This document shows positions 1 through 12,427 of a DNA stretch of 64,000 nt, piece by piece (the stretch's first letter is position 1; each line of letters begins with the position of its first letter). A program made the translations under genes and the position numbers. The notes below the pieces were generated by a model. It ran no database searches. It had not been told where the DNA came from and was given only the letters and a program-made list of their open reading frames with translations. The stretch covers positions 2,683,501 to 2,747,500 of the forward strand of contig NC_084892.1 of the NCBI RefSeq assembly GCF_958979055.1, read 5' to 3'. Origin of the DNA: Alnus glutinosa (lineage: Eukaryota; Streptophyta; Magnoliopsida; Fagales; Betulaceae).

Positions 1-59
1 TGATCCCCCAACTCACCCCCTCTCTTCTCCACCTAATCTCTCTCCCCCCATGCACAACC

Positions 60-290
60 CACCTCCCAAATCGATTAAGAGCTTGGGGAGCGTCGAGAGA
101 TTAAATAGAGGAATCGGAGGACGGAGAGGGACAAGAGCTCACTTGGGATGGCCCAGAGAGCTGGTTGGCGACGACGGAGAGGAAGGGCAAGGCGGCAAGT
201 GGCCGAGATCCGACGAAAGCGCGCCTGAGAGATTGAACCCAGAGAGGTCCAGGGCCGTCACATGGCAGCAGCAGGAGTCGCACGAGTATC
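60..290 (-). pseudogene. Fragment of a BAM/CLV1-like LRR receptor kinase, decayed
   Basis: Read on the minus strand, this stretch encodes a peptide containing HVTALDLSGFNLSGALSSDL, which closely resembles the first leucine-rich repeat after the N-terminal cap of BAM1/BAM2-type CLAVATA1-like receptor kinases. The similarity continues in a second frame (LPFLSVVANQLSGPSQ) and then a third (LSVLRFLYLIS), so at least two frameshifts interrupt it. No ATG with a signal peptide precedes it: upstream on the minus strand there is only a CT-rich tract and AT-rich DNA. It is therefore a broken remnant. The remaining repeats and the kinase, if present, would lie beyond the left edge of the window. The family assignment rests on my memory of BAM sequences. 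Confidence 0.55.
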
Positions 291-306
291 TGTGAGGGAG
301 GAGAGA

Positions 307-311
<5 letters not shown>

Positions 312-355
<44 letters not shown>
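312..355. repeat. (GA)n microsatellite
   Basis: About 22 uninterrupted GA dinucleotides immediately beside the receptor-kinase remnant. Confidence 0.95.
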
Positions 356-357
<2 letters not shown>

Positions 358-359
358 CG

Positions 360-722
360 GAGGGAAGAAGAAGAAAGAGTCTTGGATATCTGCTCTGAGT
401 TTATTTGTTTGTTTGGGTTGTAGTGATTTTGTTTGATTTTTGGCTTTTCTCATAAGATTGAGGATTGTTGTTGTTTGTACAAGGAGTTCTAATTAATTTG
501 CTTGGTTTGATTATATTTATGTTGTTCTCCAATAGTTCTACCGGAGAATGAGTAGAGAACATGAGAGAGATGCGAGAGGAGGAAGAAGAAGGAAGGCAAT
601 TGGGAATCGTGAGAGGAGAGAGACCGTCTTTATTTTTGGATTATAATAACCAGTTGGAAAGCACTGAGCTTCCCAAAAGTGATTATCTAAAATAGGTAAC
701 TGTTATGACTTGATTTTTTGTG

Positions 723-764
<42 letters not shown>

Positions 765-1407
765 CTATTTTAAAGAATAGAATTACTTCTAGAACGTTTG
801 CTACTAGTGCTCTTATAAGACACCTATTACTAGTTCTCTAAAAACCTCAAAAAAAGGCGAAGTAAAACCATATTAACCATTATTAATAATATATTTGAGC
901 AATTTAAATTTAATCTATTTGGATGCAAGCAAGTAGAAGTGTTAACAAATTATATTTTATTCAATTTTTTTTAAACAAATCATATTTTATTCAACTTTTT
1001 TTAATTTTATCACAATAAGTCAAACTTTAAAATTTACACACTAAATAAGAATTGAATTATAATTTTAAAAGTTAAACACTCAAACGCATCACCAGAATAA
1101 TTTTTTTTTTTTTTGATAAAAGTAACACCACCAGAATAATTAAGAGTGAGACTTGGTTCTCTACTTCAGAAAATTGGTACTAATTACTTTTTTCCTGTCA
1201 GATAACAAATTATTATACCACAACAACAATTTACTTTTTCAATTGTAAAGAGAGGAAGGCGCTGTTTCACATTTTTGAAGTGTTATGACCTTCACAAACA
1301 GAACCAATGAGAGCATTAAGAGAACTTTCAGCAGAAATAAGAGGCACCCCAACTTCATTTTCTTCTTATGCATCTTTTTGGAAGAAGGAGACCATATTCC
1401 CTTGCTT
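360..1407. other. Intergenic region, no gene seen
   Basis: AT-rich sequence with a T-homopolymer of about 37 bases at 728-764. Its right-hand part probably includes the 3'UTR of the minus-strand nucleosidase gene. No coding or RNA gene was recognised. Confidence 0.6.
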
Positions 1408-4400
1408 TCATGGATTCATCAACAATTTTCTGATATAATTATGGACTTCCTCCACATTAACAGTCCAAGCAACTGAAATTGGGGAATATCCCGTCCATGG
1501 GTTGTCTGTATTCCATCTGTCTCAGATTGAAGTAAAAGTATCAGTAAAAAAATAAAAAAATAAAAAATAACCAAAAGATAAAGATTTCTCCCGAAAGAGT
1601 ATGTTTCTTTGAAGTCTGAACATACATTTTTAATCCTTGATCCATGAGCGTATGCCCTACGCAGATGCCTTGTGTCTCAACCCTAACAACCCCCTTCTTG
1701 TATGTAAAGAGATCAGGACGGACTAGCGCTACAAAACTGACAGGGTCGTGAAGGAAAATCCCTGAAAGCAAACTCAGGGAATGAATCAAACTTTTAACGA
1801 AAGATGACAAAAGATTTATATAGCATAATTGTTAGACCTTGAAAATTTATATAATGATTACCATAGACACCATCAGACTTGACATGCCAATCTCTGTAAA
1901 ATTTGCACATGTCACTTACGACTCGAGCATACTTCCCCTTGGATTGCCTCAATTCAAGGAGGTCAGCATCTGAAACCATAGTAAAGTGGCAATTGTTAGA
2001 AGGATATATTCTTTCACCAATCACAGAAAGTAGCACAAGAGCAGTTGGTTTAGAAAGTGAAGCAAACTTGAAACCGAGAAAAACCTGTAAATTTGACTTG
2101 GGTTGTAATGTTTATTCCAACAACAACGATATTTGCCCCGGAGGTGAACACAACATCTGCTGCTTCTGGGTCCCCATATATCTGCAAGTCAGGAAATGGC
2201 GTCACTGAAAAAGCAAACTAAACTAATTTTCTTTGTCACTAAGAACTACAGTTCAACATTTAACAGAAACCAAAAAATAAAGAGAAGAGCTACACTTACC
2301 AATTTCTTTTTTCCAAAAGTTTATCCCCAAATAATGTATCAATCATGGATGAGATCTACTATTTTGAAAAATATGTCACCATCTCATAGAGTGGTGTGAG
2401 ATGGTGATACATCATTTAGGAACCACTTTTGGAGAAAAAAAAATTTTGTGAAGTAGAGCATTTTCCATTAAGGTTATATATAGCTCCGACATGATTTATT
2501 GGGGAAAAAATCTTTACACATGAAACAGAAAAGATTTTGGGATTTCCAACTGAAACAGTAGCTTATGTTAAAAACGGCATGTGCCTATATGCTCATAAAA
2601 CTTGCAACACATGACAGAGAAGTACCGATCCCAGCTGGGCTTTGGCATGTTTTCTATAACAAAAACAAAAAAGAAGAAAGAAGTAAGAAAAGCTAGCACT
2701 TACATTTGCTTCAGCAGCGGGATTTACGTTTCCCAGTGCAAAGAAAGCACCACCAAGTATTACAATGTTCTTCACCTTGCTGGCAAAGGAAGAGTCCCTC
2801 TTGATTGCCTGATCAAGGAAGTCACTTTTTGATAAAAAAAAAAATTGTTTTTTAATTAAAAGGGGAGGGCAGGGGACGGTAAAATGTCCCCTGCCAATCA
2901 CTACTCCTTGAAATTTATCGATTATGTAAGTTCCAAGGCAGCAAAATACAGAAAAGTATACTGCAACTTACCAAAGCTAAATTTGTCAAAGGTCCAAGTG
3001 CAAGTACGGATACTTCACCAGGATATTCAGAGACTTTGTCAACCAAAAATTCAGAGGCACTCTTCTCAATTTTCTGCACTTCTGGAGGAGGTAGAAAAAT
3101 GTTCCCCAATCCATCAGAACCATGAATAAAGTCGGCAACACGTGGCCTTCCCCCCTTCCGTCAGAATGAAGCATGATTAAGATATAACCAAAAAAAAGAA
3201 AAAAAGATACAATAAATAAAGCATGTAATGAAATCTAGGACTTGTTTGACAAAGACATGTACAGAACAGAACATAATAGAGTAGTGAGTTGTTAGTTTTG
3301 GAATTAGTAAAAAGTGATGATGTAATATAAAATAAAAAGAATTTGTATTAAAAAGTGAAAAAGTTTTGTATTGTAGTGAATTTTTTTATTTGAATAATAA
3401 TAAAAAATTATTGATGTGATATAAAAAGTGAAAAAAAGTGAGAATGTTTTGATGTTAATTGGTGGTAAAAAATATAAAAAATTGAAAAAAAAGAAAAAAG
3501 AACGTAAACAGTAACAGCATTATGCTGTTCTGTTCCATAAGTTATCAAACAAGGCCCTAGTTACAGAAATCGACAAGGGAGGAGGGGGTTAACAAAATTA
3601 CTAGAAACTATAAATGTAGACAAGATAACTCGAGATACACAACCATTCAAATGAAATACATCAAAGCAATTTCAAAAAACAAAGAAAGAAAGAAAAATCG
3701 GCCAAAGTACATCTTATTTACACTCTAAATTTGGTGAAGACAACATGAGGGTTAAGATAAAGAAGAAATATTTCAATATATACCTTCAAAGGCTCAGGGC
3801 TGCCCTCTGCCACCGGAACACCTGGAAACCCTGCGATCTCACACTATGCTTTTGCACATTAATATCACTAATTGATCAGGGACATACCAAAAATATTATC
3901 CCTGAAACTGTAGCAAAATAAATATCATGCATAAGAAGATAAAAATCAACTGATATAAATACATACCAGAAGCAAAGCATTGCGAGTGGCATCTTCTGTA
4001 GTAACATTACCGAATATTGTTGTCAAGCCCAGGATCTCCAACTCCAGAGATTGAAACGCCATGAATATCGCCATACTATCATCTAGTGATTATTGAAAAG
4101 CCATTCACATTTGAGACATGGCAAAGACAGGGAAAAGAAAAGAAAAAAAATCATAATGCATCACTAATTAAAAAACCTAAACTGATACCTGTATGTACAT
4201 ACCTAAGGTATTTCTCAAAAATCCATTTTAATAGATTTGGTTATCTCAATCTAATCTAATAATAAAGTTTGGTATTGAAAACAAAGGGGCTTTACAATCC
4301 ACTTCGAACAATGAATGGTTAGCAAAAGCATGACCCAGTACTATTTTCTCGATTTTTGAATTATATCTATCTGTAGGTCAACATCAAGCATATATTACAA

Positions 4401-4871
4401 CAAAGGTATACTCATTTCCTTTCAATTTTCTCATTTTCACAGATTGCTCTTTTTTTCCCAAGTTTTCTCAGCAAACAAACAGGTGATTAAGTGAAAAACC
4501 AACAACAAATTGATTTAGCCAAAGCACCACTAAATTCCACAACACACTCGCATTCCACAAACTCAGATAAAATCTATTTTCTCAAGCGCCAAATCATCGG
4601 AAAATCTCACGCGCCAAACTTCGAGAGACGTTAAGTCCCCGTTAGGACGCCGAGAAAAAAAGAGAAAAGGAAACAATAAAGCGTCAGATGCCTTAAATAT
4701 TCTCGTTGAAGTTGTCGCTATTTCAACATTTTCTCGGCAGCCAAACGGAGGAACACAGAGAGAACGAGACACCGGAAACTCACCGATGCCAGGGTCGGTG
4801 TCGATAATGAGCTTCTCGCGCTTCACGAGAGATCCCAAAACGGCGTCGGTCTCGCCGTTACAGTTCGTCAT
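1408..4871 (-). CDS. URH1: Uridine/nucleoside ribohydrolase (IU-NRH family), URH1-like
   Basis: Nine exons join in frame to 333 codons: 4784-4871, 3967-4082, 3784-3843, 2972-3154, 2704-2808, 2085-2181, 1862-1969, 1626-1761, 1408-1516; all introns are GT-AG. The enzyme hydrolyses the N-glycosidic bond of uridine (other nucleosides less well) to base plus ribose in cytosolic nucleoside salvage. The calcium/ribose-binding signature DTDPGIDD (residues 24-31) spans the exon 1/2 junction. Further family landmarks are HGSDGLGN, LALGPLTNLALAI, NPAAEANIYGDPEAAD and the active-site FLHDP near the C-terminus. Length matches Arabidopsis URH1 (about 336). An in-frame ATG at 4919 would add 16 residues; I chose the ATG at 4871 because the following residues resemble Arabidopsis. 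Introns 3 and 5 carry MITEs. No defect seen. Confidence 0.93.
2284..2465. mobile_element. Foldback MITE in URH1 intron 5
   Basis: The two halves form an inverted repeat: left arm ...CCAAATAATGTATC..., right arm GATACATCATTT...., with ATGTCACCATCTCAT pairing to GTGAGATGGTGATAC in the middle. A related copy sharing the same central motif lies near 30303-30437, so this is a dispersed family. Boundaries are approximate and no target duplication was identified. Confidence 0.55.
3236..3559. mobile_element. Non-autonomous DNA transposon (MITE) in URH1 intron 3
   Basis: Terminal inverted repeats TAGGACTTGTTTGAC at the left and the complement of GTCAAACAAGGCCCTA-like sequence at the right. The match continues inward for roughly 40 bases (ACAGAACAGAACATA against TGCTGTTCTGTTCC). 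The interior is AT-rich and non-coding. It sits wholly inside intron 3 of the nucleosidase gene. Confidence 0.6.
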
Positions 4872-5500
4872 CGCGCAATCACAGAGCGGGTGGAGACTTG
4901 GCAGAGACAATGAAAGCACAACCGCACTCGGATTATATCAACATATAATATCTCTACGTGCCCTTTCCGTGTGCACAAGAGCATATATAAAATTGGGGAG
5001 CGCTTGTCCGGTACGAAACGACGACGGTGCAGGCTGACGCTGGGCTAAGCTGCCAAACAAAGACTCCCCCACCTTTCTCTCTTAAGAAATTTATGTAGGT
5101 TTGCTTTGGGTAGGTGGACATCGATGACCAACGAAAGAGCGACGTGTGGATGGATATCCGTAGTGGATCTGTGTGTTTTGTGCCGTCTCTCGTCTTTGGG
5201 ATTTACCGAGGATCCCCGATAAAGATGGAGGGAGATATCTTGTATAACAAATCAGGGTTTTTCTTTTTCTTTTTTAGTTAACGAGAGGGAAGACCGGCAT
5301 ATTTTCCACTAATTAAATAAAATTGACGTGGTGTATGTTTTAAGTGTTATTTTTTTCATGCCTAGATCATTACCATTGAACTAGTCAAAAGTTTTAGCCA
5401 AGTTTTGTTTAAAACTAATAGTTATTTTTACTTTTTACATCTCACTGTTTAAATCATTCTACGCTTTATTAAAATAATCTTTTTAATAATTTTATATTGA

Positions 5501-5568
<68 letters not shown>

Positions 5569-5665
5569 GCAAATAGAAGAAGAAATCCCAATAGTGCAGA
5601 TTGCAACGCAAAGCCAAGAAACACGTCCCACCATGTAAAATGAGGACGGATTCTGCAAGAGAAAG

Positions 5666-5699
<34 letters not shown>

Positions 5700-8328
5700 G
5701 ACTTGCGGGGCTCACGGCTCCAAATGTTTGTCACTTCATTACTTTTTGTATAATAATAATAATAATAATGATTACTATTAAGAGATGCTAAAAGGGGGGG
5801 GCCTTCAAAAGAAATTGGAACGTCACGTACACAACAAGTCAAGATTGGATTAGACACGTAAATAGTTTTGCAACCCCATATTCAAATTGAGCTGCAAAGA
5901 GGGGCCAGACAAAATCTGTTACCACACATGTTTCCCATGCGCAATTGGGTATTTGCTTTGATTTTTCTTTTTCTTCACAATTTGTCAAAGGAAGGAAGGA
6001 AGGAAGGAAGGTGTAAGTGTGTAACATCAACATAACCCTCCAGACGGTTTATACGTAACCCCAAATATCAATAAAATCTACGCCTGGACTATATTTTAGG
6101 ACTTCTTTTTCTTTCTAATTTAATAATCTATTAAACTAACTTTAGAGCACATTATTTTCCCGTGCATTTTTAATTAATAGATTAATACAACATTTAATTC
6201 TCACACACGCATCTAATTTAGAAGAATTTTTTCTAATCCAATTTGTATGGAATGTGTGCTCCATTTTATATGAAATTGAAAGTTGGAATGCACGTTAAGG
6301 CACATGCACTTTCATATAAAAAAAAGAAAAAAGAAAATGCACATGTTCAGTGTCCAAGCCCGTCCCCAAGACCCCACCCACATTAAATCATTTTACCAAA
6401 CACGACTTTTATGGAAATTTTAAGCTATTTTCTCATTCCAATCAATTAGCCACTTTATACAATTATAATAATAAAAAAGGATAGATGCACAATGCCAAGC
6501 TGAATATATTCCAATCAATGCCGTCCGATAAAACTTTTTAGATGATACTTTCTTTTTATTAAAAAAATGTTTTGATGTGACATAAAAGTAAAAGTAAATT
6601 TTAGTCGTGTTTTGTGTTTTGAATTGTTTGTTAATATTTTTGTTTTTTTTTTTATATAAAAATATTTTTTTTAAAAAAAAAAAACGTTGACAACCGAGGC
6701 CGACATGCTACAGCTGCCTTAAACCGATTTTACACTGGAATAGCCGAATAGCAGTTAAGAATATGTGACTTCTAAAGGCAAGAGAAATAGAACATAGAAG
6801 TTGCTTATCAAACAAAGGAAAAACTTGAATCAAATACGAGAAATGAGGTGTAGGAAGTTAAAAGGAAAAAATCCAAGCACAAATAGAGACACAAGCACTT
6901 TGCTTGGTATGGTACTACCTGAACCTACATAAATCAAGTTCAGGAGAAAAGTTATTCATGGCTCAGATTTTTTCAAGCTCAGACTTAAAGGACAACACAA
7001 CCAAATGGAGCTTGAGCCTCGAACACTTAGCTTGGCTTGGCAATCACTATTAAAAGAAAAAGGCCCATCCTCGGGACAATCACTATGGCAATAATCTAGA
7101 ATAATTCATTTTAAGAACAAAACAATCTATACATGTATGTGTGTTTGTATACAAAGAGCTGAAAAGATCTCGCTAGTTTTTTCAACGGTCCAAATTCAAT
7201 TCTAAATTTTTCATGAGAAAGTGAGTAAAATTAAATCTGAACTACTGCAAGAAATTCCCTGTAGTTTAGCACTTGAGCCAAATCCGACACCATAAAATAC
7301 ATGCAATATCATTTTAACAATCAAGTCACATGCTCCATCAAATTTTGAAAGCTTTTAGAGCTGCTACACTAAAAATGTTAGGGTTGTTTTTAATATTATC
7401 GGGACATAAAACAGGGAAGACTGAGCAAGACCATTCATGGAGCTAAATTCATTATGTTTGTTTCATCATTTGCAGATCAACATTGAGATTCATTAAACCG
7501 TGTTCCTGACTCGGATAAGTAAATCAATTGGTACATTAAACCATCGAAGATACTCCCGATCAAATTTGCCTCAATCAAATTGACTTCATTCTTTGTTCCT
7601 TTGTTTTCTATGTAATCCCAAAACCAAGATTTACCATATGCAGCAACAATAAACACATATAAAGCATTTCCGGCTTTCCCACGATTGAAGGTAAAGACCC
7701 TCATTTATAGCATGGCAACAAACAGCCATAACAGCTAAAATATGTGTACCTTGTAAGAGTTCACCAGTCCACTCAAACTTGCAGCTGCTATTCAAGATGC
7801 TGGGGGCCCAACAGCATTGAGGGCATGGAATTTCAATTAGTGAAACAAAAATTTTCATCCGAAGTCATTTGTGGCCCGAGACCGACATGAAGAAGATTCA
7901 TATACATGAATGTCCCACCAATGTAGGCATGAAATCTTGTTTCCATTACGTCCTAACATTCTCCTTTCTTTTCACAAACTTTTGCCTGCAAAAAAGTGAA
8001 GAGGAATGATGTTAGGAGCAAAGGTCAAAGATAGATGGACTTCCATCCAACAAAAACACTTTTGAACATGTCATGACATTAAGCACTTTACTCCGTGACA
8101 TGACCTAAAATATAAAAGCAACTTCTTTGGACGTAACTATTTATATGTATAAAAGCGGATAAACCGATTAGTTTTATGTTTCAGTACATGCGACTGAGCA
8201 CACACATATAGCCATTCCTATCCACGTCTAAAAATTTAACATACCTTCTTTATCAAAAAAAAAAAAAAAAAAAAAAGGTTCTCATGTCCAGCAGCATCAA
8301 TAAATGCTTCACGTGACTTCATGTACTT
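4872..8328. other. Intergenic region between URH1 and TAF12
   Basis: This holds the URH1 promoter side (4872-5300) and the TAF12 3' side. It contains a (CT)n tract of about 31 units at 5504-5565, an A-homopolymer at 5668-5696, a short (GGAA)n near 5990-6010 and AT-rich filler. Open frames near 7477-7858 on the minus strand resemble nothing I know and may be TAF12 3' transcript or intergenic noise. Confidence 0.5.
5504..5565. repeat. (CT)n microsatellite
   Basis: About 31 uninterrupted CT units. They create a spurious arginine/glutamate repeat frame on the minus strand. Confidence 0.95.
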
Positions 8329-11300
8329 TTAGCTTTGGGGAGCCAATGAAGCGGCAGGTGTCTTGGCCAGATTACCTTTTGCATTTCCGGCAGCTTGCCC
8401 AGTAGAAATCTTGGTTGCCGTCTCAGTTGCTACTATTGACTTCTTTATCTGCCAATAAAAGAAACAAAGATGAACTGCATACATGTTAAAAAATACAACA
8501 AATTCCAGAAAGACGACCCTGTCTTAAACTAATATACAAATTGAACTAACAACTCAAGATTAAATTTAGCTTTGCACAATAACATCAATGTGTGTCCACA
8601 CGTTCATAAATACCTTTAGAAGCATATACACATTTAAAATTCATCTATTTATTGACAGTCAATAAAGTGGACAGATGCAAAGATAAGAACTTACTGCTGC
8701 AAGCCGCTCCTTGTGAACATCATTTATAAGCTGCAAAACCATCAAAGAGCAAGATATTAAAAGAAAATTTTATTTTTCGCTCAAGTACAAGAGGCATAAT
8801 CACCACAACTAGTACTCTAGTAGATTATGCGCTTCAGCCACTCTGCATCAAGATAAAGGTAGTTGATCAATGATAATTCTTACTGGTTTTCTAAAGCTCT
8901 TAATTTCATCACCACCAAAACCAGGAAGCGTCATATTCCAATTCCTCTCTGCAACAAAGTAAAAGAGAGAAAATTTTGATAAGAACATAGTAAAGAAAAT
9001 TTTGATAAGAAATGAGTACAGAGAATTAAGCATTGAAGGTCCACAATCCGGTGAACACTACGCATGGAGAATTTTCCCACATAACTAACCAAGATGTAGA
9101 AGTATGTCTTTTGCTTCCAATGTAGTTGATTTCCGATGCTTGGCCAACGAGCAGCCAAATGTTGTAATCTGTTTAAATGAAAAAGTTAAAAAAGAAGAAG
9201 AAGAAGAAGAATAAGCAAAATTATATGAGTGCAAGATTTAAAAAAGAAAAACCTAGAAAATCATAACAAGTCTAATTTGAAGTTCCCAACCACGGCTGGA
9301 TTATAAACTATAAGATGCTGTGAACCAAAATTTAAGATTACACCACAGCGCAACATAGGCCTTACACCAATTACCAACTAGGTTTATGAGTTCCAATTTT
9401 ACAAGGCAAATTCTGCATAAAAAAGTATTGTCTTCAGCAAGAAAAAACCTGGGACATAAGGGCACAAGTCTTTGACTGATATCATATAAAACATTTCTAT
9501 ATTCCGAGAAAATGTGGTCATTGTTTCATCCTGAAGGAATTTCATTAATTTAGAAAAGTCCCCATATGATCTCTTACTGACAAAATGATCCATTCAATCA
9601 AGCAAAATAATCCTGTCAGGAAAGATCAAGATATAACTAAGCATGGTTTGCAGCAATCCCCGACAAACCTCTATTTCCTACATTGACTCTCTATGACATT
9701 ACACTTCAAGAATTAGGCAAGATTTAACTAGTCACAACGTGATAAATATTTGCAAAGAGAGTAGACTGAATATGAGAGAGAAAATATAAACTAACAGGTT
9801 CAACTACTCACAGAGTCAACAAAATCCTCTGCAATATCCACAAGAATTTCTTCAACTTCAGGATCTAACTTCTCCAATGGATCAACCTGTACAAGAAGCA
9901 GAAGCCAACATCGTCAAGGTGTGAGATACACCTAAATGATTTGGGCTTTAGGAAAGGGATGTATTGGGCTATGCGTATCTAGGTGCTTCAATGTTTATGT
10001 TACACCAAAAACTTAAAACAAAAATGCTGTACACATCGTTTTATTCACAAAAACAATGTTAGACAGGTTCCCTCATCCCAATCAACTGATTAGACTTCAG
10101 GGAAAAAAAAGCTTGTGATTAATGATCCAAGGTTTTGATAATCTGGATTCTTCAGTGAAGTGATTGCAAGAAGACTAACATGGCTCACCTGGCTGACTAG
10201 CTCGTGGATGCTTCTTTTGCTAAGAATCCTATCACAAGATTCATCGGTTTCTGTAATAGCTGTCTTTTTCTGCGGCCCAGACTGGACTGTGTTAGTTTGC
10301 ATCATTCCAAGAGATGAAGGCTTCAGATTTCCTGAGCCCTGGACCCTCGTAATTTGTTGTTGATGGGGTACAGTTTGCAGGACCCTTGATGGTGGAAATT
10401 GGTGGCCAGAATGCTCCTGCGACTGATTTGATGGTGAAGGTTGTTGCTGCTGCAGAGGTGACATATGTTGTTGTTGTGAAGCCGTTGGCACCATATGATG
10501 CTGCTGTTGAGGAAGATGTGCTCGCTGCTGCATTTGTGAATTCCCCTGATGCCTATTGGAAGGGGATGGTAAAGGAGGCTTCCCTTGTGATCCAGCTGAC
10601 AACCATGGCTGATTAATACCTTGCATACCTTGCGGAGTATTTGGTGACGAACCAGGAGGTCCCACTGGTGAGAGTCTCAAAAGGCCATGCCCTTGAAGAT
10701 TCTGCAGAAAGGAAAAGAAATTAAAAGGACAGATAGAACATGCATGAAACCTACTTTTCACAACAAACTACGGGAACAATTTTCAAAAAGCATATACAAC
10801 CAACCCATAGACAAGATCTACAACCATTGCATTAGTCAATAGTATAACATCATCAATAACAGAACCACCACTGTTCTACAACATATCCGTTTAGTATCCC
10901 AACTAGCACCACCAACAAAATAGAAGCAGATTCCTATCACCCCCTCTAGTGAACAATGATCTTAAATAATGCAACCCAATTTTTTTTTCTTCTATAAAGG
11001 GTCCATTCGATTTAGCTGTTTGAAAAAATACCGATTTCAAAACGCAGTTTTGAAAAACGCAAGTAAACATTTGGGAAATTGCAGTTCGGCCTTTAAATCA
11101 TGCGTTTTTATAAACACACCCCCTTGCCTGCGATTTGAAACATGATTTTTTTTAAAAGGCACTCTTCAGTGATTTTTTTTCACATTTTCAAACCGTTATT
11201 TTTTTATTTTATTTTTTTTAAAAAAAAAAGGCACTCCCAAAATGGTCACTTTCCGCAATTTTGTTTAAAAACCAAACGGACTCAAAATCCCACAAGGACC

Positions 11301-12427
11301 TTTAGTAAGTGATATGACCCATAAAACAAGTAGAAATGTCTGAGCACTATATTTAGAAGAAGGCCCTAATACTTGTAGTTGGACAATAATATCTTCAAGT
11401 ATTGTCCAACTAAGGGGCGCCTTACGTTTTTTCTATAAAATTGATCTCTTACCTATCAATATATATATATATATATATATATATAAGTAGCCATATCAAA
11501 AACCCACTTCAGTACAATAATATTCAACATAGCAACAATACTATAAAACTTTAGTTCCTCTATCCAAGAGTTCATCCCATGACAGACAGCTTTACGAGCG
11601 ATCATAAATATTTATATCAGTCAATGAAAATAATAGAAAATGAAGGCTACTAACTTGGGAAGTAGAGGGCTGATTAGGCGGTGTAGATGGCGGTCTAAGA
11701 GATGATTGGACAGGCCTTTGTTGGTGGTGCGCAGGAATCCCACCCGGCCGCATTTGCGAACTCGACCCGAGCGACCCCAACATCCCTATTCCTTGCACTC
11801 CTTGCATTGTCGGTCTCGCCTATACATGACACCAAACAAAACCATCAATTGAATTGAGACGAATTGTGTAAATTTCCTAGCCACCAAACAGAGCCAAACC
11901 CACAAAAAACAAAATCCGACCTGGGAAGTATTGGGATTCGAGACTGATTCGGGCGCGGCGACCCCCGCCCGGCCCAGCCCGGTGAAGTGCTGACCGAAAG
12001 AGGAGGAGAACGGCGTGGGCTGCGTAGAAGCGCTAGCGTGGTGCGCCGGCACACCAATGGCCATGCCACCCCTCGGCGGCGGAGCAGAGATGGAGGGTGA
12101 CCCAGACGAAGACGCCGGAGAAGACGAAGAGGGCAGCGAAGAGAAATGCGGATAGTTGGGCTGCTGTGTAACAGCTCTGGAGAATGTGGAGGGAGGCCTG
12201 GTTGGTGGTTGTGGTTGCGAAGGACTCGGGAGTGAGGTGGCGGTGGTGGTGGAGGGTTTAGGATTAGGGTTTTGGATAGGGTTAGGATTTGGGGACGGTG
12301 GGATTACTGGTGGGGTTATTGAGGAGGGTGGCTGTAAGGTTTGTGGTGAGTCGGAGGGTTGCGACGTCGTGGTGGCGTTGGTGTTGGTGTTGGTGTTGGT
12401 GGCGGGGGTGGGGGTTTGTTGTTCCAT
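8329..12427 (-). CDS. TAF12: Transcription initiation factor TFIID subunit 12 (TAF12/EER4)
   Basis: Eight exons join in frame to 519 codons: 11921-12427, 11655-11819, 10189-10701, 9812-9886, 9090-9168, 8884-8948, 8695-8730, 8329-8448. The first 370 or so residues are low-complexity: Thr/Asn/Pro/Ser-rich at the start (a TNTNTN run), then Gln/Pro/Ser-rich activator-like sequence. The conserved C-terminal part is the histone-fold TAF12 domain, about residues 380-465: [68 protein letters not shown]12 pairs with TAF4 in TFIID, and also serves SAGA, in the nucleus. Arabidopsis EER4 has the same architecture (about 539 residues), where loss gives an enhanced ethylene response. Three short exons split the histone fold. 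Intron 2 carries a MITE. All splice sites are GT-AG. Confidence 0.93.
10997..11286. mobile_element. MITE in TAF12 intron 2
   Basis: An AT-rich palindromic element edged by GGTCCATTCGATTTAG... and ...AAAACCAAACGGACTC. The inner motif GCAGTTCGGCCTTTAAATC recurs in related form near 46496-46710, 55535-55800 and 56928-57232, so this is one member of a four-copy family in the window. The terminal 'gtttggt' arms are of a hAT-MITE style, but I could not fix a target duplication. Confidence 0.5.

Noticed and set aside
5449-5715. Frame with a long Arg-Glu repeat
   Set aside because: Translation of a (CT)n microsatellite and homopolymers.
7477-7858. Two overlapping 75-codon minus-strand frames downstream of TAF12
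   Set aside because: No similarity recognised, no conserved splice context; may be 3' transcript or noise.
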